64,000 bases of DNA from Acanthamoeba sp. SK_2022b (GCA_027943245.1 JANDJZ010000052.1:114954-178953), one strand, 5' to 3'. Positions 36,223 to 49,951 are shown, counted from the first letter of the stretch. The notes: generated from the sequence alone by a model not told the origin. A program made the numbers and translations.

Positions 36223-37536
36223 TCAGCCAAACAGCGTGGCATCCAAGGAGGACGCGACCTCGAACAGGTGATGCCACGAGGTGGGCGGTCGCCAGCGCGG
36301 GGGCTTCTCCTTCTCCTCGCCCGATCCCGAGTTGGTGTTCTGGGGGTGGCTCAGGTCGAGGTAGTGGAATACGGCGTCGGCCATGGCGAACGCATGAGGA
36401 ACGTTGACGCCATCGGCACAGAAGATGGTCAGGATCGTGGCGGCCAGCCCCTCCTTCTGCAAGCGCGTTCGCAGTGAGTGGCAAGGACAGCTGGGGCGAG
36501 AAGGGTAAGTTACCTTGCAAGCGTCGAATGCAAGGTGGGTGAAGCTCGTGTTCTTGAAGGCCGACTCGAAGCTGCCCTCCTCCAGCACCGGCCACTTGAA
36601 TCGGCTGCTCTTGGGCTCGGCGCCACCGCCCGCCACGTAACGGCAGGTGAGAGCGTGGCGGTCGCTGTGTAACCCGGCCGACCACGAAGCGAGGACCCGG
36701 GTTAGGGTCAGAATTTTCCCCGGCCTTGCAAGGCTTTAAGTCTAAGTCTAAGGCTAAGGCTAAGTCATAGGTCGTACTAGAATTGGGCTTGAGCTATCCG
36801 ACGAGCGGAGTCCACGCTCGTGAGCAACACCACCTCCCTGAACTGTTGAGGGAAGCACAACATTGACAGATTAAGTGAGGTTTGGCATAGATGCGCACGC
36901 TGGAACACAGTGCGCGTACCCGCGCTTCTTTGATCCACTGGAACAGGTTCTGTACAAACGCTGCATTTCGGTTCTGGGCGCACGCACGTGGGTCAGCAGC
37001 AGAAGCAACAAACACGACATGCAGCGATATGACATAGACGCACTCGGATTACAGGCGCGCGCTGCTGGACGTAGGTCACTTTGTTGGCCGCGTCTTGGAA
37101 CACTGTGGACACAATGCGTCAGTCTTGATCGTTTACACTGTATCTCAGGCGCGTTCGCGAACCTTCGAGGTTTGTCGAGAGGACGCCGTCGGATCGCGGG
37201 AGGAGCGTGAGCGTGTCGCTGCTGGCCACGGGGAGCACGTTTTCGTCCTCGAGCCACCCAACGCGCGGCAGTCCGTACGTGGCAGCCAGCAGGTCTACGG
37301 TCAAACCACCCACCTTTCCTACCGACAAAGTGGGCTATCGTTGTTTGCCGTGCGTTACAACAAACGGTATGAGGCAACAGCATGGATTTAAGTGCCGTAG
37401 TGATCACAAAAAACGATAAAAATCAAATGCAGCGCAAATAGTGAATGAAACACGAGCACAAACAAGGAGGTACCAGAACGAGCACGTTATTGGTGAAATC
37501 GGGCACATCTTGGCTTGCCGGGAAGAACGTCGTCAT
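36223..37536 (-). CDS. PSMG2: proteasome assembly chaperone 2
   Basis: Seven exons (37536-37474, 37334-37163, 37102-37053, 36973-36920, 36842-36778, 36664-36514, 36456-36223) encode 262 residues, matching the human 264. The start ASQDVPDFTNNVLVL joins PTLSVGKVGGLTVDLLAATY, typical of the PAC2 fold. Later marks are LPRVGWLEDENVLPV, AANKVTYVQQRAP, FVQNLFQWIKEA, VVLLTSVDSARRIAQAQF and the C-terminal EGLAATILTIFCADGVNVPHA. PSMG2 pairs with PSMG1 to nucleate the alpha ring of the 20S proteasome. Exon 5 must be spliced two bases into what would otherwise be a stop codon. The following intron contains a short TAAGTC/TAAGGC tandem at 36738-36768. Confidence 0.9.
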
Positions 37537-37626
37537 CGTTTGCTGCCTAGCTTGGAACAGAGAAAAAACAAAAGAAATGCATTTCATTAAGTGACACATT
37601 TATTAAGAATTTTATTTGTGACGAAG

Positions 37627-39329
37627 ATGGGCGCTCGCTCTGCAGATGGCCAGTCGGCTTTGCAGCGGAGAAGGGAGGAGTGGTGCGCTGTAGAAGAGCA
37701 AGAGGGTGGAGTGCTCACTGTGAACATGTTGCCGAACGAGATCGCACTGCACGTGTTGTCCTACCTAGGGCCCCGCGAGGTCAGCATCGTTGGTTTCGTT
37801 AGCAGACACTGGCACAAATTAGCGCTCGATTCGACCCTCTGGCGATCCATCTACCTGCGCGAGTTGCAGCAAAGGGAGATCAAGTGCGGTCAGCTTCGCT
37901 ATTGTTCCTCATCTGCTGCCGCAAGACGGTCCTCCGCAGGTTCCTCCCCAATCCTCCTTCCCCATCATCCAAAAGCTTTAGAGGTGACTTCGTGTGCGGT
38001 TGCAGAGAGGATGGGGCGGGGCTGGCGAGAGATGTTCAGGGAGGACTGCATGACGAAGAGAAGTTGGCTGACGGGCAGCAACACCCTGGAGGCCACGGTG
38101 AAAACCGCCAGCTCAGTCTACGCCGTCAAGTTCGATGAAGAGAAGGTCGTGTGCGGTATGCAGGACTCTCACATTCGCGTGTACGACCGCAAGACGTCCA
38201 AGATCACCCTCACCTTTGCTGGCCATCGCGACTGGGTGGGTGCCGTCCAATACGATGACGAAAAGGCACCGGCACCTCCCTTCCCCACTTGCCCACTCGC
38301 TTGACTCTTTGGCTAAACTACTCTGCATCAGCTCGTCAGCTGTTCGGGAGACATGCACATACGCGTGTGGGATTGGTCCGGCACATGCACCAAGAAGATC
38401 AAAGGCCACACGGGGTGGGTGAAGCGACTGCAGGTTCGTCTTGGAAAAGGCGGCGCGCTTCGAATGCTGTTATGTGGCTGTGGCCTGCCGCTGATCTCCC
38501 TCCCTCCACTGCATGGCTACAGTATGACGACGAGGCGCTGGTATCGTGCTCGGGGGACAGGTCGGTCAAGCTGTGGCGATGGTCCGACACACGGGAGGCG
38601 GCCTCGACCCTGGTCGGACACTCGGACGGCGTCATGGGCCTTCAGTTCACCGACCGCACCATCATGTCTGGTTCTCTGGACGGCACGATCTGCGTATGGG
38701 ACGCCGACACGGTACCACGCCGCACACCTCCCTGGTAGCGTTGGTTGAGGGCCTTACCCACCTGGCGCCAACGCGGGCTGGGCCGCGATCCAGGAATCGC
38801 GGCTGAGCACCCTGCACAACGTCGACAGAGAGAATAAGCACTGCGAGGTGCGATGTCTCGTGTTCAACCGCGACACTATCGTGTCCGGCGGCAGCGACTG
38901 CCTCGTGAAGATTTGGGATAGGAAAGACGGCCGGCTTGCGTTCGTCGCCACCCCTCGTTCCATTCCCCGTGGGGGGCTCCGCTCGCTTGCGTGCTCACTT
39001 CTCTCTGCTTGGCTCAGGCGGTCAATGAAGGGACACCTGGGCTATGTCAAGTATGTTTATGTGGACGACTACAAGATTGTCTCTGGCGGTGGAGATGGCA
39101 GCATCCGGGTAAGCGCTCGCCTGGCCGTTCACCGCTTTGAGTGAGGCGGCAGGGCATGCCTCACCATTTGGTGGGCTTGGTGCAGGTCTGGGATTACCGA
39201 GGCACGACCGACTCTGCCCTGTACACAATAGCGGCACATACCCGAGACATCATCAACATGGACGTGCACGAGAACGCCTTCGCCAGCGGTTCGCTTGATG
39301 ACTCGCTCAAGTTGTGGGCCATCAAGTAG
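37627..39329 (+). CDS. F-box and WD40-repeat protein
   Basis: Seven exons (37627-37888, 38006-38265, 38332-38433, 38523-38711, 38794-38939, 39018-39108, 39186-39329) give 397 residues. The F-box is at about 35-75 (NMLPNEIALHVLSYLGPREV, then LDSTLWRSIYLREL). Seven WD repeats follow; examples are VVCGMQDSHIRVYDRKT, LVSCSGDMHIRVWDW, LVSCSGDRSVKLWRW, IMSGSLDGTICVWDAD, IVSGGSDCLVKIWDRKD, IVSGGGDGSIRVWDYRG and FASGSLDDSLKLWAIK. This is the SCF substrate-receptor design (as in FBXW7/Cdc4): F-box to Skp1, propeller to phosphorylated targets. The intron after exon 2 starts with GC. Intron 1 has a length divisible by three and no stop, so it could be retained in frame. Confidence 0.93.
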
Positions 39330-39462
39330 GAGACGAATAATTTGCGTGGCCAGTGCTGCTCCCTCTCGGCCGTTTCCGGTTGGGCGCACGCCGACCAATC
39401 CCGACTAAATGGTCGCCCTTGTTGGGCGTTGAAGGCAGAGTTGCAAGAACCCACTGACCAAC

Positions 39463-41573
39463 ATGAAGTGGCACGCATTTGGAGCCTTGGTTCGTCGCTC
39501 TTGACCAAAGCATTGTGTTGTGATAAATGGGGAGGGTCTGTCTTGAAAGCTGAAAGGTGGGGTCTCCATGTTCAGGTGGCTCTTCTATTTCTGGCGGTGG
39601 CCGGCGCCCACGGCGCAGGCATGCTGCAGGTGCAAGACAACCAAGCGCGCAGCGTCAAGGACTTGAGTGGCATCTGGCGCTTCAAGGTTTAGGACAACTC
39701 CTCTTCTTCTTTCTTTCGCTTCATTATTGCCAACAATACAACGACTCAACGGAACAGGAGGACAAACTCAATGAGGGCATCACCCAACGGTGGTGGTTGA
39801 AGCCGCTAACGCCTCCCCTTCGAAACATGCCCGTTCCCGCATCCTACAACGATATCACCCAAGGTTCGCTTGTCCCTTTTCGTTTGCCCTTTTTTTTTCC
39901 ATTCTTTGTAAGTAAACTCGATTTTCTCACCGTGTCCGGCCAGACAACGAATTACGCAGGCACATCGGCTGGGTGTGGTACGAGCGTGACTTCTTCGTGC
40001 CTCACACGTGGGCCAGCAGCAACCAGCGCATTGTGCTGCGTTTCGAGAGCGTGAGCTATGCTGCGTCCGTCTGGGTCGACGGCACTGCTGTGCGCTTCCC
40101 TTCCATTGCGTACACCCTACCCTGCTATCCTTGCTAGGGTTCTCTCCCACACGCTCTCTCCCTGTGATTGCATTACCAGGTGGCCACCCACCATGGTGGT
40201 CACCTGCCATTCGAAGCGGACATCACCCACCTTGTGAAGGGATCCTTGCGCAGCCGCCTGACCGTGGCGGTGAACAACACGCTGACGCCCTTTACCCTCC
40301 CTCCCGGCAACGTGCTCGTGGAGAACAACAACCCCCGTTATCCCAAGGGCTACACCGTTCAGCAGACCTATTTTGATTTCTGTGCGTCTGCCCTTGCGTC
40401 ATCTTCTTGGAGGCTAAAACGTGTCAAGTTTATTGACGTACGAGTGTGGCAGTCAATTATGCCGGCATCGACCGCGAGGTCTACCTGTACACCACTCCCA
40501 TCCAATGGATAGACGACATCACTCTCAACTACGACGTTCAGGTGCATTGCCCCTTTACCGCAACTGGGATAGGACTTCGCTAATCTCCCTTGAGTAGTCA
40601 AACGGCGACGCGGTTGTTCACTATGAGGTTGCTGTGGCCAAGGCACAACTTGCTCACGACGACGAAGTATGGATTACCTGGATTTCACGGTTTCTCAAGG
40701 TTAGGTTGGGAGCAGTTGCTGATCAATGAGCTACCGACTTGCTGAGCAGGGTCGCCTGATCACCGCTGCCCGCCCGGCCACTCCCAATTTGCTGCAAGTG
40801 AGGCTGCTCAATAACGACCACGTAGTCATCGCTCAAAGCGCTCAGCTCAACGGGAGTCTGGTGGTTAAGAAGGGTAAGTCCTCTTCCTTATCGCATGCCC
40901 AACCAATGAGAAGGTTTGGGGTTAACATGCATTCGCGTTGTACAGACACACTCACACTCTGGCAGCCGGGCAAGCCGTATCTCTACACGCTGGAGGTGAC
41001 TGCCGACAGCGACGTGTACCACCTGCGCAGTGTGGGCATCCGCACTGTCAAGGTCTCTGGCACTCAGTTCCTCATCAACGGAGAGCCGTTCTACTTCCAC
41101 GGTGTTGACAAGCACGAAGGTGAGCCGACCGCGTACTGGGTACCCATGTGTGATGCACGAATTTTGTGTTAACCCCTGGCGTTTATCTAGATTCGGATAT
41201 TCGTGGAAAAGGTGTGGATGATGTCATCGTGGTGAAGGACTACAACATGCTCCAGTGGCTTAACGTCTCCGCCTACCGCACAAGCCACTATCCATATGCG
41301 CCGCAGTTCTACGACATGGCCGACGAACTTGGAATCGTACGTGGATGGGACCTTTTGGGAGGGCGGTTGTACGCCTCAGGCCTCTCATGGCTACATCTCA
41401 CTTCGCCACCGACAGGTAATCATTGATGAGTGTCCCGCTGTCGGACTCGCTGAAGCTGCATTCTTCAATCCTGTCACGCTGGCGCATCACAAGCAGGTTT
41501 GCTCCTTTTGCTACTACTAGTGACTTGAGGAGCATGACATTCGAAGCTACGTTTGCCACTGACACGCCTCTTC

Positions 41574-41638
<65 letters not shown>

Positions 41639-42624
41639 CCGTATAGGTGATGTATGAAATGATCCGCAGAGATAAGAACCACCCGAGCGTGGTGATGTGG
41701 AACGTCGCGAATGAACCGCGCTCCGATTTGCAGGTGGCCTACAGCTACTTCAAGTGCGTGCCTCCCCTTCTTCGATTGCTCCGGTGCTCTGGGTAGTGGG
41801 GAATATCGCTGATCCCACCCACAACCCCACCCCCAGGGAGGTGTCGGCCTACACCCGGGAGATCGACCCCACGCGTAGGCCGGTTACACTTGTCAACGAC
41901 GTCGACTACACCGGACAGACCTGCGCCGAGTTTTTTGACGTCGTCTGCATCAACAGGTAACATATGAAACATGCATGAGCTTCTCGTTATCTGACTGCCC
42001 AGTACAGATACTACGCGTGGTATTCTGATTCGGGACAGCTCGAAGTGATTCCCTACCAGCTCGAGGCCGACCTCAAGGGCTGGTGGGACAAATACCATAA
42101 GCCCATTATCGTCAGCGAGTACGGAGCTGACACAGTGCCCGGCCTGCACCACGACCCCGCCTTCATGGTACCATTCGTTCTGTTCTCGTTATTTATCTCT
42201 AAACGTTCGAGTGCAATCAGACATTGATGATTGGCTTACGCGCCGCACGCTATTCGATAGTTCACGGAGGACTTCCAAGTGGAGTTCCTACAGCAGTACC
42301 ACAAGGTATTCGACCAGTACATCGGCAAGTACCTCATCGGCGAGCTCGTGTGGAATTTTGCCGATTTCCGAACGGGCCAATCGCGTACCTATACCGGCCC
42401 TACCGGACTTGACTGTCGCCATTGCTAAGTTGGTGTATGCGCGCTTCGCAGCGACCCGTGTGGGAGCCACCAATTTCAAGGGCGTGCTCACGAGACAGAG
42501 GGAACCCAAGGCCGCTGCCTACGCGCTCAAGGAGCGCTATTCGAAGCTCAAGGCAGCGTTGCCCGCTCTTGCCACCGGCCACAGCCCGCTTCATGCCGGC
42601 AAGCCCGACGTCCTCCTCGCCTAA
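39463..42624 (+). CDS. GUSB: beta-glucuronidase, glycoside hydrolase family 2
   Basis: Sixteen exons (39463-39489, 39576-39686, 39758-39863, 39944-40089, 40180-40381, 40453-40541, 40598-40666, 40750-40873, 40946-41119, 41191-41336, 41416-41496, 41647-41753, 41837-41956, 42008-42167, 42261-42384, 42452-42624) encode 652 residues; human GUSB has 651. A 9-codon first exon plus the start of exon 2 forms the signal peptide ([20 protein letters not shown]). The jelly-roll reads [19 protein letters not shown] and [14 protein letters not shown]. The barrel has [18 protein letters not shown] and [17 protein letters not shown]. The catalytic acid/base is the Glu of VANEP and the nucleophile the Glu of VSEYGAD, followed by [13 protein letters not shown]. 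It is expected to act in lysosomes or outside the cell on glucuronides. A CAA repeat fills intron 11. Confidence 0.96.
41573..41639 (+). repeat. CAA trinucleotide microsatellite
   Basis: More than twenty CAA units in the beta-glucuronidase intron between exons 11 and 12; it would read as polyglutamine if retained. Confidence 0.9.
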
Positions 42625-42812
42625 CGACCAGCGTCCCAGTCTTCGCCATAACACAGCGCTGTTTCGAGGGAGAGCTTCTCACCACGTTGCACGACTTCTC
42701 GGTGTTTGGTGTGTATATTTTCCTTTTATGGTGTGGGACGGTCTGGCGGTGTTGTTTCGGACGACGGAGAGAAGAGAGGCCTCGCTAAAGGGTGAGAGCG
42801 GTCGAGAGACAG

Positions 42813-45800
42813 ATGAAGAGGTCCAGTGGGGGTGAAGAGGCGACCCCCTCGCGCAATGACTCGGCCAAGTCGCCTCGGCAGAAGCGATCCAAGGCGAAGA
42901 AGGATGTGCTAGATGGAACAACAGAGCCTTCTTCGATTCCAGAACTGGAGCTGGATGCCCAAGTGCCAGACACCACTGGAGAACAGAAGAGGGAACCCAA
43001 GGACAAAAAGAAGAGAAAGAAGAAGCCAAAGAAGGGGCTTGACATGAGCAAATCAACGACAGACCTGCGCAGCAGCGGCTCGTTGTCAACAATCGGTGAA
43101 TTGAGTGGAACAATCTCTAGCGACTCAATCACGCCAGTGTCTGAGCGTTCTGAGAAGCGCAAGAAGAAAAGCAATCGAGCAATAGCGAGGGTATGCTCGG
43201 AGGCCACCATCACCCCGGGCAAGAGCACTGCCGAGCGGCTGCGCATCTACGAGAGCGCCCTCTTCCAATCATCGGACCGAGATGTGAGCACGAGCTCTCA
43301 ATCCACAGCCCCCTCACCATCACTCAATTCGCCTGCGAGATTGGACGGCGGTGAATCCCACAACCTGCCCTCCTCACGCGCGGACTCCGCTTCCATAGGA
43401 GAGTCTCAATGGGGAGAGGAAGGAGTGTCGGGGGAGCTGCCGCCCATTGACGAGGAGGCAAGGGCCAAGTCCTCACGACAGCCAAGCCGCGAAGAGGATA
43501 GCAGCGACGCCACGCCCGATATCCAGCTCTTGAACGAGGTACCCCCAATTCGCACCATAGGCCTGCACTCGCTCACCTTGTCCCTGATTCACAGGCGTTG
43601 GCGAAGGTGCAGCGACTGTTGGCAGTGCTCATGGACGAAGACTCGTCGATGAGCAAACCTGCTGCGTTCACTGGCCTGTTGGAGGTAGGGTTGGAGTTCG
43701 GCGCCCTCTCGCGATCTCCATCCTTTCCACGATCGCAGTTCATTGCGTGGTGCGTCCCCATACCCGTGTCCGGTTCGAATCCATAACCGTTTGTTCACTC
43801 ATCGATTCGTCGCTCTTCAGCATGCGCGTCTACATGCTTCACGTATCGCGCAATATACGGTCGACGGCTTTGTACTGCATGGACGTCTTTGTGAAGGACG
43901 CATTGTTGCTCGAGGAGCTGATCGACAGTGGCTTGCAGTATCTGATCGCGCAGTATAGCCCCCTCATCCTATTAACAATTTTCTCGCAAGAGGCATTGGA
44001 TTCCTCTAGCTCACTCTCCCGGAACCAACAGATCGCTGGAACGGGAGCAGGGCGCAACAATGGAGAGGATGCAGGCCATCAAATTGATCCGAACTCTGCA
44101 TAACGTTAGTCCCGCACTCATGCCGCGATGTCTCGTCCAGGTGAGCCACCTTGCTTTTGGTTGCTTTCTCTGTACATTCAATGACGATTGACCTTCTTTT
44201 CGCCGCAGGCGCTTGTTGCTGTCGCGAGCGAAGAAGGAGACATGCTCTGTTCCCCGAGCCTTTTGGCCTTATCTGAAATCGGTTCGGGCGTCTATCTTAC
44301 TCTGTGGGTAGAGGATAAAAGGGTTGAGAGCGTGCAAGCCCTAACGTCATTGTCCACCCTGTGCAGCAATCACAAACACGGCCATCGCGGCATTGTGCAA
44401 CGGGATCCCTGTTTTGATCTCGGCTGCCGTGTCACCCTTGCACACGGTAGTGCCCCTGCATATTGGTTGTCCTTTATCCTGCTGCCGTGGGTCCTTTCCT
44501 TACGCTGGCGTCCAGGAAATCCGCGAGCCGCTGATCATGTGCTTGCTGTACTTGCTGAACGAGTCCAAAACCCGCCGATACATCCGACCGCAAGCCGATA
44601 TCAGGGTGCGTTTGCTTCCGTAGACCTCGTCAACACAAGGCTTCCGCCTCCCTGCTGTTTGCATTTGATTCACCCGGCAGCTTATCATTGACTCGGGTCC
44701 ACCGTCTGCCCCACGTTGTATTCGCAGCTTCTCTTCACGCCCTTGACCGACACCTTCCACCTGCCGAAGGCGGGGTATCCGCCTGAGCAGTCGGCCATAT
44801 GGGACGCCTGCATAAAGGCACTATGTCTTATGCTGAAGAGGTTCGTGCCTCGGCGCGAAATTGCGCAAATCAAGCGTGCCGTGTGCTGATGCTCTCATTT
44901 CCTTTCCCTGTCATTAGTTGGACTGGAGTGATCTATCTTGCCTCTGATCGGCAGGGTCTCAAAACGTTCGTCGACACTCTCAGACTTCCTCACCCTGAGT
45001 TGCATGTACGTCTTCATCTTGGGTCGGCATAGGGCTCCAAGCTACGCTGCTTTGACACAACTGCTTTGCAGGAACTCATACTGGATGCATTGAACCTACT
45101 CTTCCGTGTCCCTCGGTCGGCAATGACACTTTCTCGTGCCATTGGCATGCGCGGTTCTCCCTCGGAAAGGTGCCTCTCCTCCTCCTCCTCCTGTGCTGCT
45201 TAAGTGTTTGGCACTGACATTGCACGAACTAATGGATATGAATAATAGCCATGGCGAGCAATCGTCAGAGGCACAGAGAGCGAACCTGATCGACAACTAT
45301 CTGTCTGCTTTGTTAATGGCCTTCATCAGCTGCGGCCTCCTTGAGGTATGGAACAGCTCTCTACCCTTAGTTTATATGCAGAGGAAGGTGCTCACCTCGT
45401 ATGTGTCTTGTACACACCACAAACCAAGGTGCTGGTCGAGCTGGGCAAGACCCAGGACAACAGCGCGCGGAAGCTGGACGAAAAAGCGCTGATGCTGCTG
45501 GGCGAGATCCTGCACCTGTCGGACATCCTGATGCCCGCCTCGCAGTGCGCCAATATCCAGGTATGCACGTCTCCAACAAACAAGTAGTCACGCACATGAC
45601 TGTCAGATCTACTGCCACTTACTTATCGTCGCCTTGCCTCCCTTCACTAGGCGTTGCCCACGCTGATCATATCGGCTGTTTCGTTCAACCGAAAGAACGG
45701 AGTCTGGTGCGTCGCATCGGAGATGGTCAACTCGTTGCACCAATATTCAAACACCAGGTCCGTTCGCCGTTAACTTCATTAATTTTGTATACATCGCTTT

Positions 45801-48724
45801 CGTTCTAACCGCCTTCCTTGACCAACAGAGTTGAAGAGGACTCGATGGACGCTCTTGACGCGCAACCATTGACACAGAGTTGGCGCCGCTCCCAGGTTTG
45901 TCATTCCTTCCTCAAACTATACCGTTGGTCGCCGAGGACACATGCTCATCGTCCTCACCTCGAAACATCGACGTACCCGTACAAGCAGAAGAAGGACAGA
46001 CGTCTGGACCGAGTCGATGATATCAAGAGGAAGATGGATTGGGATATGGACACCCGTCAGCTGCTGGCCAAGCTGCAGAATTCTGGGGTAACGGGCAAAC
46101 CTCGCAATTTGCTGACTCAGGCCTTCCCATCTTTCGCTTGGCCTCATCTTTATCTCTCACGTTCAGGTCCTCGCCACGAAGGAGCACACGAAATGGGCGT
46201 GGGATACAATCTCAGAAGTCCTAGAAGGCCCACTCAGGTACATTTATGTTATTTCATTGGCCTATTCGACATGATTGCGTTGGGCGTCAAGCTGACTTCG
46301 TTGTGGTTACAAACGAACCCCGCACATCAGGAATCCTGTACATACCGAGTATACAAAGACGAAAACCAATTTTTTCGAGCGGCTGCTCACCTTCTTTCGA
46401 CCTTCCTCCTACATGTTCTCCACGCTGCCCTGGTCACACGTACGTGACGCACCTCCCCGTCGTACCTGACCTTACCCCCTCCTGTGGAATACTCTCCGCT
46501 CAACGATGGTACGCTCTCTCCAGGACAATCACCAAAAGTATGTTCGTGTCGCATGTCAAACGCTCGAGGTACATCTGTCTGTTCCCCGCCTTAGCCCACC
46601 GCACGTTCAGCGTTTGCGTAGCCTCAGCGCTCACTCTTCGCCGTGTTGTGCGTCGACATCAACATCAACAACAATGTCTCAGGTTTTGCTCAAGCCCGAG
46701 GTGCCCGACAACGTTGGTGTCAAATTTTTGAAGTCCGACCCACTCTTTGCCGAGATCTCGGCTATCCTCCAGGCAGTTGCAGAGAAGGTAAGTGAACCGA
46801 ACCATCATCACTACCGTCGTCTCTTTATTATTGTTGTCCTCGTTCTCGTTCTTGCTACCAAGCCAGCACGACAGGAAAGCTAAGCTCTCTTCCACCCGCT
46901 TGCCGTCCACACGGCGACAACCAGATTCCGGACGATCCTCTCGGCGCGCTGCTGCTGACCGACCCTCCGTGCAGCAACATGTCTTGTGAATATTTTTCGC
47001 TTATCGGAACATTGTCGTCCACTCACGAAGGTACAGCCCCGCGAATGCAACCGCGGCCACAACTGCAACCAACACCAACCTACACCTGTCATCGCGCCAG
47101 GTCTCGAATTTTTGAGGAGCACCAAGATCTTCAATTGGCTGAGAACGCTCTCGGAGCAGCAGGGACAGGACCAGCTCCGAAAGCGGGTGCTGACGTGCTT
47201 GGATTACAACATGCCGACGGGCCCGGCTCGTCCTCTACTGCGAGGCTGTCTCCGCTCTCGCTCCATGGTGCTCCACCCCCCTCCCCTTCCAACACGCGGC
47301 CGCTCGCGCTCACCTCTGCTATACTGCATCTTCTTCGGCGTTACTAATGATCATGCGAAGGTCGTGCGAGCATTGGCCACCAAGCACATGCGCACGTTGC
47401 TACGTGCCGGAGTCTCCAACTTCAGTGTCTGGGCCATCGACTTCCTCGTCGAACGAGTACACGTCCCCCGTTCGGCGCCAAGAGACACTTCAAAATCCTG
47501 ACCTTTCCCCGATCGCTTGGGCTTTTTCTCGCTTCGGTAGCTGTCGGATCAGGACCGACAGGTCACCCACGAGGCCCTCAGTGTGTTGGACGAAGCGAGC
47601 GACAACATCGAATGTCTGGTACACGTCTATGCTTGCCTCTCTCGCTCCCGCGTCTCTCTCCTCCCCCCTTCTCTTGGTCTGACCCTCTTCTCCCTCACAA
47701 TCCTTTTACACAGAAATCGTTTATTGAAAAGAAGCCGCTCGCGTTGAAGAAGCTCGGCAAGGAGGGCAAGAACATGATGATCCGGTACGTACGCCTCTCC
47801 GAAACGAAAGCTAAGGACCGCCGATGGTTTCATCGTAATAGCAACTAATGGTTATTCTTATAACTATTATCACTTCAGATTCTTGTCGATCGAGGCAGGG
47901 TTCGACTACCTGGCGGAGATCAATTTCATCGAACCAGAGGTGGAGCTGTGGCGGACTTCCTTGGTACTCGTCGCCGAATAGTTTCGCAGCCACGAACCTC
48001 TCGTGCTCACTTGTCGCTTTTCCTCTCCTCCCCTGCCACCAGAACAACCAATACGCGATCGACATCGAGGCCGATCTGGACGAGGCCTTCTCCGAGAATG
48101 TCTACTCGAATGGCGGGTAAGTCTACCAACCCCGGGCATGCCAGTAGTGCGACCACTGCCTCGCCCCTCAGAGACACCTAACCTCCGTTTCCTCTCGCAC
48201 GAATGTCTGCAGGAAGAAGTCGGTGATTCCGCCGCCACACATGTACGGCGCCTTGGCCAAGACCGAAAAGGGCTGCGCGTACGCCCCCTCCCTACCCTCA
48301 CTTTTCCCCGCTGGCGCGTGCGTGTACACGCGCTATGTCGACCTCATGCGCGTGTATTCTCAATCGTTGGGGGGGGGGTCGGCAACAGGTTCCTTCAGAA
48401 GGGCCGGTACCTAGACGAAGTATGGGCCACCCTCACCAGCGATTCCGTATCCCCGCTCGCCAAGAGAGCTGCTCTCTGGGCCGTGGTACGGCCACCCACT
48501 CTCGTCGCCCTTACAACCGCAAGTAGCTGGGTTCGGTGGTTGACCGATCCTCGTCTAGGGCCACGTGGGTGAGTCCGAGACCGGGCTGGCGTTCTTGGAG
48601 CAGCTCAACGCGATCGCCTACGTTGCCAACTTGGCCGTGACGGTCGACAACCTGGCCCTCCGGGGGTACGTGCCTTGCTGAGTTTCGTGCTAGCCACCCT
48701 CGCTGCGGGCCTTACTTTACCTTA

Positions 48725-48779
<55 letters not shown>

Positions 48780-49492
48780 ACGTACGGCGACAGGACGTGC
48801 TTCTATGTGCTGGGCCTATTGTCCCGCACGGAGCGGGGCAAGCAAGTCTTGAGCACCCTCGGCTGGGAGACACCGCGCACGAGGAAAACCAACACGATCT
48901 GCATGCCCAAGGACATCACATCGCGCTGCCTGTTGCAGGTCGGTTTGGTTTGCTTCTTTAAGATCGGCGAGTGACGTGTGCTCGTCGCATAACTCACGCT
49001 ACGTTCGTGTTCGTTCTTCGCTACAGGTCAAAGAGTGCGACTATCAGGGCTCGTGGGCGGCGCAGAATGCAAACCATCAGGTGTGTCGCTACAAGCTGAG
49101 CGATCAGCGTCACGGGATCATCACCCAGATATGTAATCTAGGCAGTGGCCTCACCTACAAGGGGGCCGCCCAAACGCTCAAAAGGTGCCGCGCCTGCACA
49201 CCGCAATCGGAGCGACGCTGGCCTGCGCATGCTGACCGTCGTCTTGTGGGCCACCAGGCTGCGGATGAAGAGCCCTGAGATATTCTTCTCGCATTCGCTG
49301 GTGGCCAACACCTACCGCCTGCTGGAAACATACCGTTTCTCCCTCGCCGCGCGGCGCTTCATCTACAATCTTATCGACGGCGCCGCCTACGTGGAGGGAT
49401 ACTGGCAGCCCATGTACGCCTCCCCCCTTCCGAACACACACACTTGGCGCAGCAGAATTATAATGCCTTGGTGCGCTGTTGTACCACAGTAA
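42813..49492 (+). CDS. RICTOR: TORC2 subunit Rictor/Pianissimo
   Basis: Long gene with over twenty-five exons. First exons: 42813-43538, 43595-43689, 43821-43952, 44032-44140, 44209-44281, 44367-44428, 44516-44605, 44728-44840, 44918-45005; later borders were only partly worked out. The first 240 residues are a low-complexity KKRKKKPKK/Ser-rich head. Then Rictor landmarks follow in order: LYCMDVFVKDALLLEELID, SLEREQGATMERMQAIKLIR, LVAVASEEGDMLCSPSLLAL, AIWDACIKALCLMLKRSWTG, NLIDNYLSALLMAFISCGLL, the middle ALKKLGKEGKNMM, GRYLDEVWATLTSDSVSPLA, KRAALWAVGHVSESETGLAF and the conserved FYVLGLLSRTERGKQVLSTL. The last coding part LRMKSPEIFFSHSLVANTY is followed by a stop at 49490-49492. Rictor scaffolds TOR complex 2, which controls actin and chemotaxis in Dictyostelium (as Pianissimo). 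A CA repeat sits in a late intron. Confidence 0.92.
48726..48778 (+). repeat. CA dinucleotide microsatellite
   Basis: Run of CA units in a late Rictor intron. Confidence 0.9.
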
Positions 49493-49951
49493 TCGGTATC
49501 TGCTCGGTGTGAGCACACCGACGCGGGTGCAAGGTGATAGCTCAACGCGGCCTCCAGAAGGGGATCATGTCCACCCTCCCAACGATGATGCTGTGTGACT
49601 CTTTACTTGCACTTAAATGTTGTATTTACAAGAGACTCTACAATCCATGCTTGATGATGTTATACATCATCATCTCATCGTCTGCCGTTTGATGGTAAAA
49701 GAATGTCATCGTGCTCCGGCGCGGTGTCATTTCCTCTGGCGGGAAGTAGGGGAGTAGAATGGCCGGTTGGAATCGGAGCCTCGACGCCAGCCGCCTCCTG
49801 GCTTGCTCATCTTTACTACGCCAAGTGAAACTTCGTGAAATAATACAGGAGGCTCTCATTTCTCGTGGGTAGTAGGGGGCTGCGTGAGGTAGATGATGCT
49901 GAGATTGTGTCCGTGTTGGCCTGGCCATCATACACCTGCACCGCCGTAGAA
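49493..49951. other. 3' spacer between convergent genes
   Basis: Between the Rictor stop and the methyltransferase stop, about 459 bases. It is less GC-rich and must contain both 3' ends. No coding sequence or RNA gene is apparent. Confidence 0.4.

Noticed and set aside
43768..43790. tRNA-like TTCGAATCC string in a Rictor intron
   Set aside because: The flanking bases do not pair as a T stem and no acceptor or anticodon stem is found.
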